A DNA stretch of 64,000 bases from Ascochyta rabiei. Taxonomy: Eukaryota > Ascomycota > Dothideomycetes > Pleosporales > Didymellaceae. The translations under genes were made by a program, and so were the position numbers. Positions 45,480 to 55,178 of this stretch are shown here, piece after piece. How positions within the stretch are numbered: position 1 is the first letter of the stretch; each line of letters starts with the position of its first letter. Under the pieces are notes generated by a model that worked only from the letters and a program-made list of their open reading frames with translations, was not told the origin of the DNA and did no database searches. The stretch spans positions 372,001 to 436,000 of the forward strand of contig NC_082418.1 of NCBI RefSeq assembly GCF_004011695.2, read 5' to 3'.

Positions 45480-47276
45480 ATGCAGCTGCAGCTGGCACAC
45501 GGGCTAACGGCGGCGGCGGCAGGCGTGAGTGCACACGTCAGCTACTTCAGCAGAGGAGAACATCATGGCAGCGGGGCGCGATGGCTGGCAGGTAGTGGTG
45601 CAGTGGTGAGCACTGCAGCGGTGCTGAAGCGATATGGCGCGAAAGTATGGTATGCGATGATGAGGAGGATGGTGGAGGGGAAGGTCACGGGGGTGGAGGG
45701 ATGGGAGGCATCGGAGGCGCACACGTGGGGGTCGGAGGGATCGGCGCCCGGTCTAGGAGAGTGGCAGGCATCATGTCTAGGAGAGAGGCAGGCATCATGT
45801 CTGGGAGAGTGGCAGGCATGTGTGGGCTGGGCACTGGCCATTTGGGCGTGCTTCCTTGTCGGCGTGTATGCGAGTTTGCTGACCTACCGCCTGCTCCTCC
45901 ACCCACTCAATCGCTTCCCCGGCCCCTTTGCGGCGCGCGTCAGCGACCTGTGGCTGTCATGGCAGCTAGGCGGCCATGACATGCACCGGCTCAGCTGTTC
46001 GCTGACCAAAAAATATGGCGACTTCGTTCGCGTTGGCTCCTCGACGCTGATGCTCACCCACCCGCAGGCTGTTGCAGCCATCCACGGGCCTGGCACCCGC
46101 TGTCGAAAGGCTGCCATGTACGACTTTGAGCAGCCCAATCGCGGCATCGCCACTCGCCATTTTGGCCTTCATGCTGCCCGTCGCCGGCTCTGGAGTAAAG
46201 GGTTTGGGGACAAGGCGGTTCGATCCTACGAGCCCCGCGTGGCCGTCTATGTGCAACAACTGCTTGCGCGCCTTTCACAAGCCCATGGCAAGCCCATGGA
46301 CGCGGCCCGACTGACCGAGGCATTTGCATTCGATGCCATGGGCGATCTGGGCCTTGGAAGCGACTTTGGCATGCTACACAGTGCCACCACGCATGCTGCT
46401 GTCGACCAGCTCGTCCAGGGCATGGCCATCATGGGCCGTCGACTGCCCATGTGGTTGATGCGCCTGCTGGTCGACATTGCCCAGTCTCTGGTGCCCACGG
46501 AAGCAACGACGGGATTCCTGGCCTTTTGCTACCATCACCTCGACCGCCTCATGCTGATGACCGACGTCGAGCGCGCCAAGCGGCCAAGCCTTATGGCTCC
46601 CATGATCGCCCATTACGAGCGGCAGCCACCCGACCATCGCGACCTATCGGCCCTTCGCAATGACTGTCGTTTCATAGTCATCGCTGGCAGCGACACCGTG
46701 GCAGCCACTCTAGCATTCGCCATGTTCTACCTCGCAAAGCACCCCCATAACGTGCTCCTTGTGCGGAAAGAGCTGCAACAGCTTCGGCCCGCCACCGGCC
46801 CCTACTCCGACCACCGACTCCGTGACAATGCCCCACACCTGAACGCCATCATTAGCGAGACGCTGCGCCTGCACCCTCCTGCCTCGACCATTATGCGCAC
46901 CACCCCACCAGAAGGCATCACTGTGGCTGACACCTTCATTCCGGGCGACATGACAGTCTTCTCATCGCAATATGCCATCGGCCGCACCGAGGCCCTCTAC
47001 ACAGACGCCGCCGACTTTCGGCCCGAACGCTGGCACTCGGAGCCTGGCCTTGTAAAAAACGCCTCGGGTTATGCACCCTTTTCCGTCGGCCACCACAGCT
47101 GTCTAGGTCGACCGCTCGCCCTCATGGAGATGCGCCTTGTCCTCGCCGAAACTCTGTCACGCTACAGTGTTTCCTTTGCACCCGATTTTGACCATGCCTC
47201 CTTCCTCGGTCGTGTTCATGACTGCATGTCGTGGCACATTGGGAACCTGGACCTGTGTTTTACTCCACTCGACTGA
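45480..47276 (+). CDS. Cytochrome P450 monooxygenase no. 2, 598 aa, with repeat-expanded N-terminus
   Basis: Intronless frame starting at ATG 45480 (MQLQLAHGLTAAAAG). Motifs (residues from this start): hydrophobic anchor about 114-139 (VGWALAIWACFLVGVYASLL), hinge LLLHPLNRFPGPFAA, I-helix AGSDT at 402-406, ExxR ETLR at 460-463, FRPERW at 514-518, and haem loop FSVGHHSCLG with Cys541. The protein is about 80-100 residues longer than usual because a Gly/Ser/Trp-rich region precedes the membrane anchor. That region includes almost three tandem copies of an eight-residue unit (LGEWQASC; 24-bp DNA repeat at 45757-45824). The catalytic part looks complete. It is divergent from the trans-ER and convergent with the SDR, only 47 bp apart. 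No equivalent exists in the four-gene betaenone set as I know it, so it likely adds an extra oxidation. Confidence 0.88.
   Translation: MQLQLAHGLTAAAAGVSAHVSYFSRGEHHGSGARWLAGSGAVVSTAAVLKRYGAKVWYAMMRRMVEGKVTGVEGWEASEAHTWGSEGSAPGLGEWQASCLGERQASCLGEWQACVGWALAIWACFLVGVYASLLTYRLLLHPLNRFPGPFAARVSDLWLSWQLGGHDMHRLSCSLTKKYGDFVRVGSSTLMLTHPQAVAAIHGPGTRCRKAAMYDFEQPNRGIATRHFGLHAARRRLWSKGFGDKAVRSYEPRVAVYVQQLLARLSQAHGKPMDAARLTEAFAFDAMGDLGLGSDFGMLHSATTHAAVDQLVQGMAIMGRRLPMWLMRLLVDIAQSLVPTEATTGFLAFCYHHLDRLMLMTDVERAKRPSLMAPMIAHYERQPPDHRDLSALRNDCRFIVIAGSDTVAATLAFAMFYLAKHPHNVLLVRKELQQLRPATGPYSDHRLRDNAPHLNAIISETLRLHPPASTIMRTTPPEGITVADTFIPGDMTVFSSQYAIGRTEALYTDAADFRPERWHSEPGLVKNASGYAPFSVGHHSCLGRPLALMEMRLVLAETLSRYSVSFAPDFDHASFLGRVHDCMSWHIGNLDLCFTPLD
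45757..45824 (+). repeat. In-frame 24-bp minisatellite in P450 no. 2
   Basis: Nearly three tandem copies of a 24-bp unit (ctaggagag..., ending ...gcatcatgt) with one or two differences between copies. They encode LGEWQASC / LGERQASC / LGEWQA. The unit length is a multiple of three, so copy-number change would keep the frame. Such repeats commonly vary between strains. Confidence 0.8.
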
Positions 47277-47323
47277 GACATGTTGAATACGTTGAATAGT
47301 AGGGTATATTTGTAAAATCACGT

Positions 47324-48444
47324 CTAAAAGAACGCCTTGACCTGCTCCTCGCTCCAATCCCAAAACGCCTTTGCATGACCATTGCCTCCCTCAGCTTCAC
47401 TTTTGGTCGCATCAATCAAATCGCTACGGATGGGATACAGCCTACCCCATGGAACAACTGGGTTAAAAAACACGGAATGTCAACAATTTGTACAGTGCCA
47501 AGATCTCGCAGGTAGGTACTTACTCCAAGCTCCAGAATCTTTTGTGCTTAACGAAGGCGATAAGGCGGCGAATAGCTCAACGTAAGCTCCATACGTAGGC
47601 GGATACAGCACAGGCCGCAATGCAAATTTGAATAGCGCTCCGCCTTCCCGATATAGATCTGACCTCAAGTGTCCTGGGTTGATGGGAAAACTCAAAACGC
47701 CGTCGTTTGCATACCGCTTGGCACATTCGACCCCATGCAGCCAATTACCAGCCTTGCTCAGCCCATACCGTTCGAGCGGCGACATGAGTGGCCAGTAGTC
47801 AACGTAGTCAGCAGAAAGCCCACGTCCTTTTTCTCCGATCGTCTCGGTGCCCATTGAAGACACCCACACGATGCGCACGGTACCAGGCTGCTCCCGGCGC
47901 GCCGTCTCTGCTAGTACCCCTCTGAGTAAGCGGGTGAACAGGAACGGCGCCAGCACGTTGACTCCCATGTGCACTTCGTGACCCTGCGCTGTGCGGGCTT
48001 CGCCATTAGTGTCCTCGAGGGCCTGCACACCCGCATTGTTGATGAGCCCGTGGAGGCTGCTTTCCTGCGAGACAAACTCTTCAGCTGCCTTCTTCACCGC
48101 ATTCAGGTCTGCCAAATCCAGCGGTAGAATAGCAAGAGTGCCTGAAGACTTGGGCGCCGCTGCCCGAACATCTGCCATGGCTGTGGATGCCTTCGTCCCA
48201 GCCCGCACTGCCATGTACACCTTGGCATTTTTCGCATACAGTATTCTTGCAGTCTCTTTCCCTACGCCTGAACTGGCGCCGGTGACAATATATACCTGTG
48301 GTCGGTGTTATCACTCGTCTCTCTCCCGTTCAAATGGTGCTCGAGCCAGCGATTCTTTCCGCATACCTTTCCACTAAGATCGGGCACATGGTCCTCCGTA
48401 TACGTCGGCTTTGGTGGGAACATTTGCGTCCACATGCTCGACAT
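47324..48444 (-). CDS. Short-chain dehydrogenase/reductase, 327 aa (Bet4-like position)
   Basis: Three exons, 48444-48367, 48295-47524 and 47457-47324, with introns of 71 and 66 bp. The last exon encodes IVPWGRLYPIRSDLID and ends AFFstop, as in the retinol-dehydrogenase-like SDR family of fungi. Motifs: N-terminal WTQMFPPKPTYTE, cofactor loop TGASSGVG at 31-38, INNAG, catalytic Ser in WVSSMG and YGLSK as YxxxK. Start chosen by family length; an in-frame ATG at 48501 would add 19 residues. Cytosolic NADP(H) enzyme by family. In the betaenone pathway an SDR reduces the aldehyde released by the PKS R domain, and the same job is plausible here. Converges with P450 no. 2. Confidence 0.88.
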
Positions 48445-48501
48445 TGGCTGCGAGCCCACTTCAGGCCTCTTAGCATGGCTTGGTGCTTTCGCTGGCGGCA
48501 T

Positions 48502-49011
48502 GGTGTCAGTCGCGAAGTTGGTACAAGAGACGATTGCCGACTAGTTCGATGTAGAACACAGATGAATGTTGGGTATATTTTTTATATTGTTAGCAACCTC
48601 GCTGACAGTTGAGGGGATGTGAGTACTCTACTCTCGATAGAATGCACTCGTTTTCAAATTCAGAAATTGACGCCGAATTCCCCGACAGAATCCATGTCGG
48701 CTCCGTATTGTTTGCGAAGTAGCCCCGTTCTGGTTCGGCTCGGCGCAATCTGCCACTATGCCTCGCACTACCTCAGCTGTGCCATTACCAGGAACGAGGG
48801 TAGGGACAAGTTCTCGCATATGCTTAGGGCCTGTCTACTTCACACCTTTTATCCGATTCTTAGATCCAATAATCAGATCAATCGGACGATTAAAGGAGTG
48901 TCTTGTAAAATTGGATAGGGGTGTCTACTTACATCATCCGACTACTGGTAACTGTAAGGTTGTATTTTAGCTGCAGATGCTAGTAAATAGCGCTGTTAAC
49001 CTATGTTGTTA
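48502..49011. other. SDR upstream region and left edge of the intracluster repeat block
   Basis: Holds CCGAC-N9-GTCGG at 48682-48700, followed by CTCCG, about 240 bp upstream of the SDR start. This is a candidate regulator site. From 48971 the sequence matches the dispersed repeat at 702-735. No gene. Confidence 0.45.
48682..48700. promoter_or_regulatory. CCGAC-N9-GTCGG inverted repeat upstream of the SDR
   Basis: Inverted half-sites identical to those in the PKS/P450 promoter but with a longer spacer. Located about 240 bp upstream of the SDR start codon. Function inferred only. Confidence 0.35.
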
Positions 49012-50955
49012 CCGCACTCTTTGGAGAACAAGGACTATGCTAGGCTGTTTTGGGGCAAACCTCCGAGCCAGTCAGGTAACAATCAGGTAATGGTGCAGGG
49101 CTCTGCATATGCCAAGATATCAGAATCTTATCAGGATGCGTCTCTCTAGTAAATTAGTACTGTAGCAACATTAATATGCCCTATTGTGGCTTATTTTTAA
49201 TACCTTACAATGTTTAGAGCACTCTATTAACTCCCTTGTAACCTACTAGTAGCCTACAACCTACTAGTATTAGCTAATTATTAATTCTTTACTACAGTAC
49301 TACGTCAAAAGTTAGTTCCACTAAGCGAATCCCCGCATCATCACCACGCCCACCACCCCACTTTGTAAGGCAATTGAGATAGCTACACATAGTTAAAATG
49401 CTCTAAATTTTAAGGTTTTACTGTTCTATACTAGTATTTTGTTTACTAGCCTTTTGCCTTCCTGTAGGCACTTAGGCGTACTAGTATACTACTAATAAGT
49501 TTCTTAATAAGTAAGTTTAGGATATAACGCTAGCACTCCTTTAACGCCTTATAAAACTTATCCTAATGCTCTTCTGCCCTGCTATAGTTATTAAACTGTA
49601 GGTAGAGCTTATATATTATCTATTTAAGGCGCTACTAGAGGTGTTTAATTAGGTTAAGATTAGGTAAGTAAGCTAGCTATAGGAGAGTTGTAATGTTATA
49701 ATCTGCTATAAACGTCTATATAGTATAGGAGGTGTGTATATACGCGTTATCCTGTATAAGAAACTAAGACTTATAATAGTAAGGTAAGAGACCTTACTTA
49801 AGTGTTTTAATATAACTTTAGCTGCTATAGCCACTACGTGGAGTATTAGGATCCCTCTCTATAATAATAAGTAGACTCTGCTGTAGTCTACCCTGTGCAT
49901 CTAGCTATATAGCTCCCTACACTATCTAAGCAGGTAGACAACTAGTAGAGATTCTAGTAATTATTCTTAGCTTCTATCTCTTATTATTGTAGCAAAACAC
50001 CTACTGCTGTTTATAGCTAGAGCCCTTCTAAACAGAGTACTTATTACTAAACTTAACTATATACTAACGCTAATTAAACATCTAATACTTTTAAGTAAAC
50101 TAAAAATACTAGAGAGTATGTCTATAAGTAAGTTTAGGCCTCTTTTTACTCCTCTAATAGGTTATATAGTATTACTTAAGTGTGTAATAGATAGTTAACT
50201 TACTTAGCTTATAGGTAGTAGTGTTGTTAGGTAGGATAATCTAGGCAACTTTAGCTAGCTTAGAGTAGGTAATCTAGGGATTCTTTTGCGTTACGTAGTA
50301 TAGAAGCTTCTTCTGTATATTAGATAGTATCTTAGGTCTACCTAAGTAAGGTCTATTGCGTGTAGTTCCTATAGTGTTAAAATATTTATAAAGATTTTAG
50401 ATAGTACGCTTATAATAGCTAAAGTAACTAGTAACTTTATAGGTACCTGCACCTGCGTATAGCTACCTAATTACCTAATCCCACTCTACAGAATTTAAGT
50501 AACAGCGTTTCTGCATCTAATAGTTAAGAAAGTAAGGGAAACAGAGTAGTAGTAGTGAAGTTGTAGGTGGTTAAAAAGTATGGGTGGCTGGGTTAACGCG
50601 TTGGAGGGACGCTAGCGCGGAACTAACTTTTGACGCGCAACTGTAAAACATTGCTTAAAACTACAGTTAACGTTATTAACCTTGAAATTAGCTACTGCTA
50701 GAATAATTGTAGGTTATAACTAAGGATAGGAATAAGTAAGGGTAGCTAATATAGGTACTGTTGTGCTTATAAACACTCTTATAATTATTTACAACTATTT
50801 TTAGATTACTATTTTAGCTGTAATTAGTACTATTGTAATGCTAGAGAGTGACTAAAGGAGTGTTGTTAGGCGGTAGGTTGCTACTAGCGATCTAATTGGC
50901 CCTTAGAGGTATCCCAAAGGAGCCTAGAACAGCCCATGTTCAACAGTTGATGCGG
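49012..50955. mobile_element. MITE copy 1, split by a Tc1/mariner-like insertion
   Basis: Left half 49012-49294 and right half 50644-50955 match the two halves of the intact MITE at 51045-51563 over most of their length. It begins CCGCACTCTTTGGAGAACA at its left end and has the related inverted end on the right (ending TGCGG), with TA on both sides (49010-49011 and 50956-50957). The centre is replaced by the element at 49295-50643. More transition differences here than in copy 2 suggest it is older or more RIP-affected. Confidence 0.75.
49295..50643. mobile_element. Tc1/mariner-superfamily element, RIP-degraded, nested
   Basis: 1349 bp flanked by TA target duplications (49293-49294 and 50644-50645). 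The ends are 25-bp inverted repeats starting CAGT with 21 of 25 matches, including the identical core CGTCAAAAGTTAGTTCC (49303-49319 and 50619-50635). CAGT ends, TA duplication and length of about 1.3 kb are typical of Tc1/mariner elements. The interior is AT-rich with no open frame, so any transposase has been destroyed. Confidence 0.75.
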
Positions 50956-51044
50956 TAGCAGGCACCGGCAGGTGCTAACAACGCTAAAATCGACTAAAAC
51001 GCACCTATCACACTCTATAGAAATCGGATAAATCATGTAAAGTA

Positions 51045-51563
51045 CCGCACTCTTTGGAGAACATGGACTATGCTAGGCTGTTTTAGGGCAAACCTCCGAG
51101 CCAGTTGGGTAACGATTGGGTAATGGTGCGGGGCTCTGCATATGCCAAGAATCCAAGATATCAGAATCTCATCAGGATGCGTCTCTCTAGTAAAATAGTA
51201 CTGTAGCAACATCAATATGCCCTATAGTAGCTCATTTTTAATACCTTACAATGTTTGGAGCCCTCTATTAACCTATGCGCAACCCACTAGTATTAGTGAA
51301 TTGTTAATCCCTTAGCCGCCAGCGTTACCTAGTGCTTTGTTAAGCTGGGGTAGCTAATATAGGTACTGTTGTACTCACAAACACCCCTACAATCATCTAC
51401 AACCATTTTTAGGTCACTATTTTGGCTGCAATTGATACTATTGTGATGCCGGAGAGTGACTGAAGGGGTGTCGTTGAGTGATGGGTCACCGCTAGCGATC
51501 TAATTGGCCCTCGGCGGCTTCCCAAAACAGCCTAGCACAGTCCTTGTTCTCCAAAGAGTGCGG
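51045..51563. mobile_element. MITE copy 2, complete, TA target duplication
   Basis: 519 bp with inverted terminal repeats of about 45 bp. Both ends begin CCGCACTCTTTGGAGAACA and continue similarly to about GGCTGTTTT. TA lies at 51043-51044 and 51564-51565. It has no coding capacity. The uninterrupted sequence gtaaagTAgacaggcc at about 1096-1112 is the matching empty site, which fixes the insertion boundaries and the TA duplication. Confidence 0.85.
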
Positions 51564-51565
51564 TA

Positions 51566-51991
51566 GACAGGCCTACCCGGCTCTCACCTCTTGACAATTC
51601 CATTGCTCGCACCGTCAATACAGCGACGCGCGACATTCTTCGGCCAGATTGCTGACGACAACATGGCAATCGATCTACGTCAAGCATTCTGCATTTGTTT
51701 TCGGCATAACTTTGACCATGTCTTAATAGGCAACTCGAGCCGACTCCGAATCTTCTCATTACCGAAAACATTCACAGCCACTGTCGCAACTCAGCCTTCC
51801 TCAGTTGATCAACCAATAGCAGACGTGATAATAATGGAATTTGCACGGCCGCGAGAAGAAACGAGGGGAAATGGGAGCTCAAGCGAACGGCCTGGTTGTA
51901 TATAAAGTTCAACAGGGAAAGGTTCCAATGTCCTGCATTGAAGACAAGATTTCGGATCGTCTCTCGTTGTTACCGCCCCGCTTTATTCCCA
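51566..51991. promoter_or_regulatory. Promoter region of the FAD oxidase
   Basis: About 425 bp between the MITE end and the oxidase start. Contains CCGACTCCG at 51740-51748. The surrounding 11-mer GCCGACTCCGA is identical to that at 41603-41613 in the PKS/P450 promoter. No gene. Confidence 0.5.
51740..51748. promoter_or_regulatory. CCGACTCCG motif, FAD oxidase promoter
   Basis: Shared 9-mer, 244 bp upstream of the FAD oxidase start. Also at 41604-41612 and 55247-55255. Candidate binding site of the cluster Zn2Cys6 protein. Confidence 0.45.
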
Positions 51992-53817
51992 ATGTTTCCT
52001 TCCGCTACCAAGATACTTCTATTAGCGCCTGGGGTTTATGCAGCCGCACTCTTAGGCCAACGAGGACAGGAGGTGAACTCTAGTTGCAAAGCCATTCCTG
52101 GTGACCGTGCCTGGCCATCTCGGCAGGTGTGGAGCCAGCTAAACGACACCATCGATGGGCGTTTGATACAAACTGTTCCTCAAGCGGCAGTATGTCGGCC
52201 AGGAGGTTATGGCGACATATCAGAGAATGAGGCTGAATGCGCAGCGCTCAAAGAGAGCTGGGACTATCCAAAGGCATTGTGCGTCACCCGCCCGTTGTCC
52301 GCTAAACCCTAATGCCAGAGCGTGCTAACGTTTCAAACAGCTTGGATAATGCGGCAGAGATAATGAATCCCTGGTATCAAAACACCTCCTGCAGTCCATT
52401 CTATCGCCTCGAACAGCCTTGTACGCTAGGTAATTACGTCAGCTACGCCATTCCCGTTCACGGCCCCACCGACATCGTTGCCGCCATCAACTTTACGCAA
52501 GCCCACAATGTACGTTTGGTCATCAAAAACACTGGTCACGATTACCTCGGAAAGTCTACCGGAACGGGCGGTTTGTCGCTCTGGACCCATAATCTGGAAT
52601 CCAAAGAGATTCTGAACTATACCAGCAGTGTGTATACTGGTCCTGCTATCAAGGTTGGGGCTGGTGTCACTGGTGGGGAAGCTCTTCTCTATGCATCTCA
52701 ATTCGGATACCGCCTAGTTTCCGGAGATTGCCCGACGGTAGGTTACGCGGGAGGATACTCGTCCGGGGGCGGTCACAGTCTGCTGAATAGTGTGCATGGC
52801 CTAGCGGCTGACAACGTCTTGGAGTGGGAAGTCGTCACTGCAGATGGGAGACATCTTACTGCAAGCCCTGTCGCGAACGAGGATCTCTATTGGGCGCTTT
52901 CTGGTGGTGGAGGAGGCAATCTTGCCGTGGTTCTGAGCATGACGGCCAAGGTACACGTCGACAGCCTCATCGGCGCCGCGACATTAAGCTTCAACGCTAC
53001 TGCTAGCCCAAGCAACGGTTCTTACGTCTCCGCAATAAATGCTTGGTGGAAATTCCTCCCCAGCCTCGTCGATGCCGGCGCATCTCCATCCTTCAACCTA
53101 TTTGCTGGCAACTTCTTGGTCCACAACACCACGGCGCCGGGTAGATCAGCGGCGGAAATGGCCGACTTGTATGCCCCGTACCTGAAGCAACTCGATGCAC
53201 TGCGGATCCCCCACAACTTCGCCACGTATGCTGCCCCGTCGTATCTCCAGCACTATAATGCAACCGATGGGCCTCTTCCTTATGGCCCATACGTAGCCTC
53301 GCAGCTCTTCAACAGTCGGCTCATTCCTCGGGATCTGTCCGAAAGCCCCGAAAATCTCACTTCGGCAATGCTATCGAGTGTCGCATTTGACCCAATCGCA
53401 AACTGGCAGATCGGCTGCCTAGGCGTGAACGTCAATACAACGCATGTCGCACATCCAAAAAATGCCGTTGTACCCTACTGGCGCGATGCCATGGCCATTT
53501 GCCTAGAGTTCTCCATATACAACTGGACCATCCCTGAAGCTACCATGGTAGCGCGCCGCCAGGATCTTGCCGCTGTCATCCATCCGGCGATCGAGGCAGC
53601 AACGGTCGGCTCAGGCGCTTATCTCAATGAAGCAGACCCGCTCGTGTATCCACCGGGTGATGACGAGAAGTGGCAAACTGCCTTTTTCGGTACAAACTAT
53701 GAGCGACTGAGAGATGTGAAGCGGGCATGGGATCCGAAATCGGTATTATATGCGTATGCTTCGCCTGGGTCTGAAGATTGGCGCACCGACGCAGAGGGCC
53801 GTCTATGTAGAGCGTAG
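51992..53817 (+). CDS. Secreted BBE-type FAD-linked oxidase, bicovalent flavin, 587 aa
   Basis: Two exons, 51992-52278 and 52341-53817. The 62-bp intron has a GCTAAC branch-like site. The start gives a hydrophobic N-terminus (KILLLAPGVYAAALLG), a likely signal peptide or anchor. The FAD-binding PCMH domain has NTGHDY with His162 and SGDCPTVGYAGG with Cys226, the two residues that tether FAD in berberine-bridge-type oxidases. A BBE C-terminal region is present (YLNEADPLVY, FFGTNYERLRDVKRAWDP). Many N-x-S/T sites suggest passage through the secretory route. The family oxidises alcohols or C-H bonds using oxygen. In the solanapyrone cluster a flavin oxidase (Sol5) also promotes Diels-Alder ring closure, so a related role is conceivable but unproven here. 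It converges with the regulator gene, 122 bp apart. Confidence 0.88.
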
Positions 53818-53939
53818 ATATGCGGATGCGAACGCAATGAGAAAGAGGGAAGCAAAGGAGAAGCCCGGTTATTGCACATGTCCGTCTGGTGTCCGGCACT
53901 GAAACAGGGGATATAGAATTAAGTCGTTGATGATGTTTA

Positions 53940-55178
53940 TCAGAATGTTCTCTGTAGCCTAGAAATGTTTCTCCTCGACGTTTGTATAGACTGCACGTAA
54001 TTAGACCACCCACAACTGTTCATCCCAAACAGTCCTTGTTTCGCACTTAGCATCGTCACTACCCAGTGCGAAGGCAACAGCCCGCTGGTGCTGATGTCTG
54101 GTTGGAGCGACACGCGTAGCTCTGCCGGTAAGCCCAAAAGCCGCTCCATGGTCTCGAAGTGATGCGAGATTGCGAGGACAAGGATCTTGATCTGAAGACT
54201 GGCCTCATGAATCGGTAGACCAGCGAGCTTCAGCTCTGGCAAATTCTGAAACTTTCTCGGCGGGGAGCCGAGATTGTGCGTGTCAACCTCTCTGGCAAAG
54301 TCCTCCAGAAACGCGCTGAAAAGATCCACGATATGGAAGAAGCACGACGTGAGGTTCAACATGCAGGGAAATGTAAGAGGAGATGATGTTGTCCAGGATG
54401 GAGGAAGCGGTCTTGGGCTCTCTCCACTTTTGCTGCATGCGACTAAGCTCTGAAGAACATGTATGTAGCTTTCCGTGCTTTGGAGGACGTCCCTTAAGGC
54501 GCACGACGTGTTCGAAGTGCGATTCTCCGTGCCATCCTCCGCAGACCGTGTCGGACAAAGAATCTGCGCTTTCAGCTGTCGGAAAAGATCCAGATTGAGC
54601 TGTGCAAGTCGCATTTCGCAGTCTAGTTGGCGCACCAAATCCGGCATCGGACTACTGGCCGCGTAGACATCGGACGCTGCGGTTTCCGGTGATGCAAATT
54701 CTGCGCCTGCCTTGGGGAATGCGTCGTGCAAGAGATGCGGCGTCCCAGTGTGGATGTCAATGCCGAGCTCGCGATACAGCGATGAGTAGTGGAGGCTCGC
54801 TACGCTCTCGTCGTGAGTCTGAGTCTGCTCGGCCTCGTAGCTAGAAGGCAGTGAAGGAAAGAACTCGTATTCGTTGAGCAGTGACCAGCTTTGCGTATTC
54901 GTATCCTCAGTCGTATTCTCCGATCCGCTCGACATGGAAATGTTTGGCGTAGGAAGTGCCGAGTTTGTAGCCTTCCGCGTGTCCTCATCATCTTGCGCGA
55001 TGGCATCTTTCTGCGACCGGCCTCGCGGTCGTGTGTAACTCATCACACAAGGCGCGCCAGCCCGGAAACACCGAGCGCAGGATTGAGTGGCATCTTCTTT
55101 CGTTGGACATCGTAGTTTTTGCTTGCGACACCGATCGCACGAGGAGCGTTTTGAAGTTGCGAACGAGACTAGCGACAT
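53940..55178 (-). CDS. Zn2Cys6 transcription factor, AflR-like, 412 aa
   Basis: ATG 55178 opens a frame with the binuclear zinc cluster at Cys14, 17, 24, 34, 37 and 44 (CDRCRKQKLRC...CARCFRAGAPC), followed by a basic stretch (RPRGRSQKD). A long Ser-rich linker then leads to an AflR-type C-terminal region with LPELKLAGLPIHEASLQIKI and HHFETMERLL. Nuclear regulator, presumably of this cluster. The last 30 codons may contain an unspliced, in-frame 72-bp intron: GTAGTG just after SHW, and ...CTAATTACGTGCAG before SIQTSRRN. The mature protein could therefore be 388 aa. The motif CCGACTCCG lies 69 bp upstream of its own start, so autoregulation is possible. Confidence 0.85.
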   Translation of the reverse strand: MSLVSFATSKRSSCDRCRKQKLRCPTKEDATQSCARCFRAGAPCVMSYTRPRGRSQKDAIAQDDEDTRKATNSALPTPNISMSSGSENTTEDTNTQSWSLLNEYEFFPSLPSSYEAEQTQTHDESVASLHYSSLYRELGIDIHTGTPHLLHDAFPKAGAEFASPETAASDVYAASSPMPDLVRQLDCEMRLAQLNLDLFRQLKAQILCPTRSAEDGTENRTSNTSCALRDVLQSTESYIHVLQSLVACSKSGESPRPLPPSWTTSSPLTFPCMLNLTSCFFHIVDLFSAFLEDFAREVDTHNLGSPPRKFQNLPELKLAGLPIHEASLQIKILVLAISHHFETMERLLGLPAELRVSLQPDISTSGLLPSHWVVTMLSAKQGLFGMNSCGWSNYVQSIQTSRRNISRLQRTF

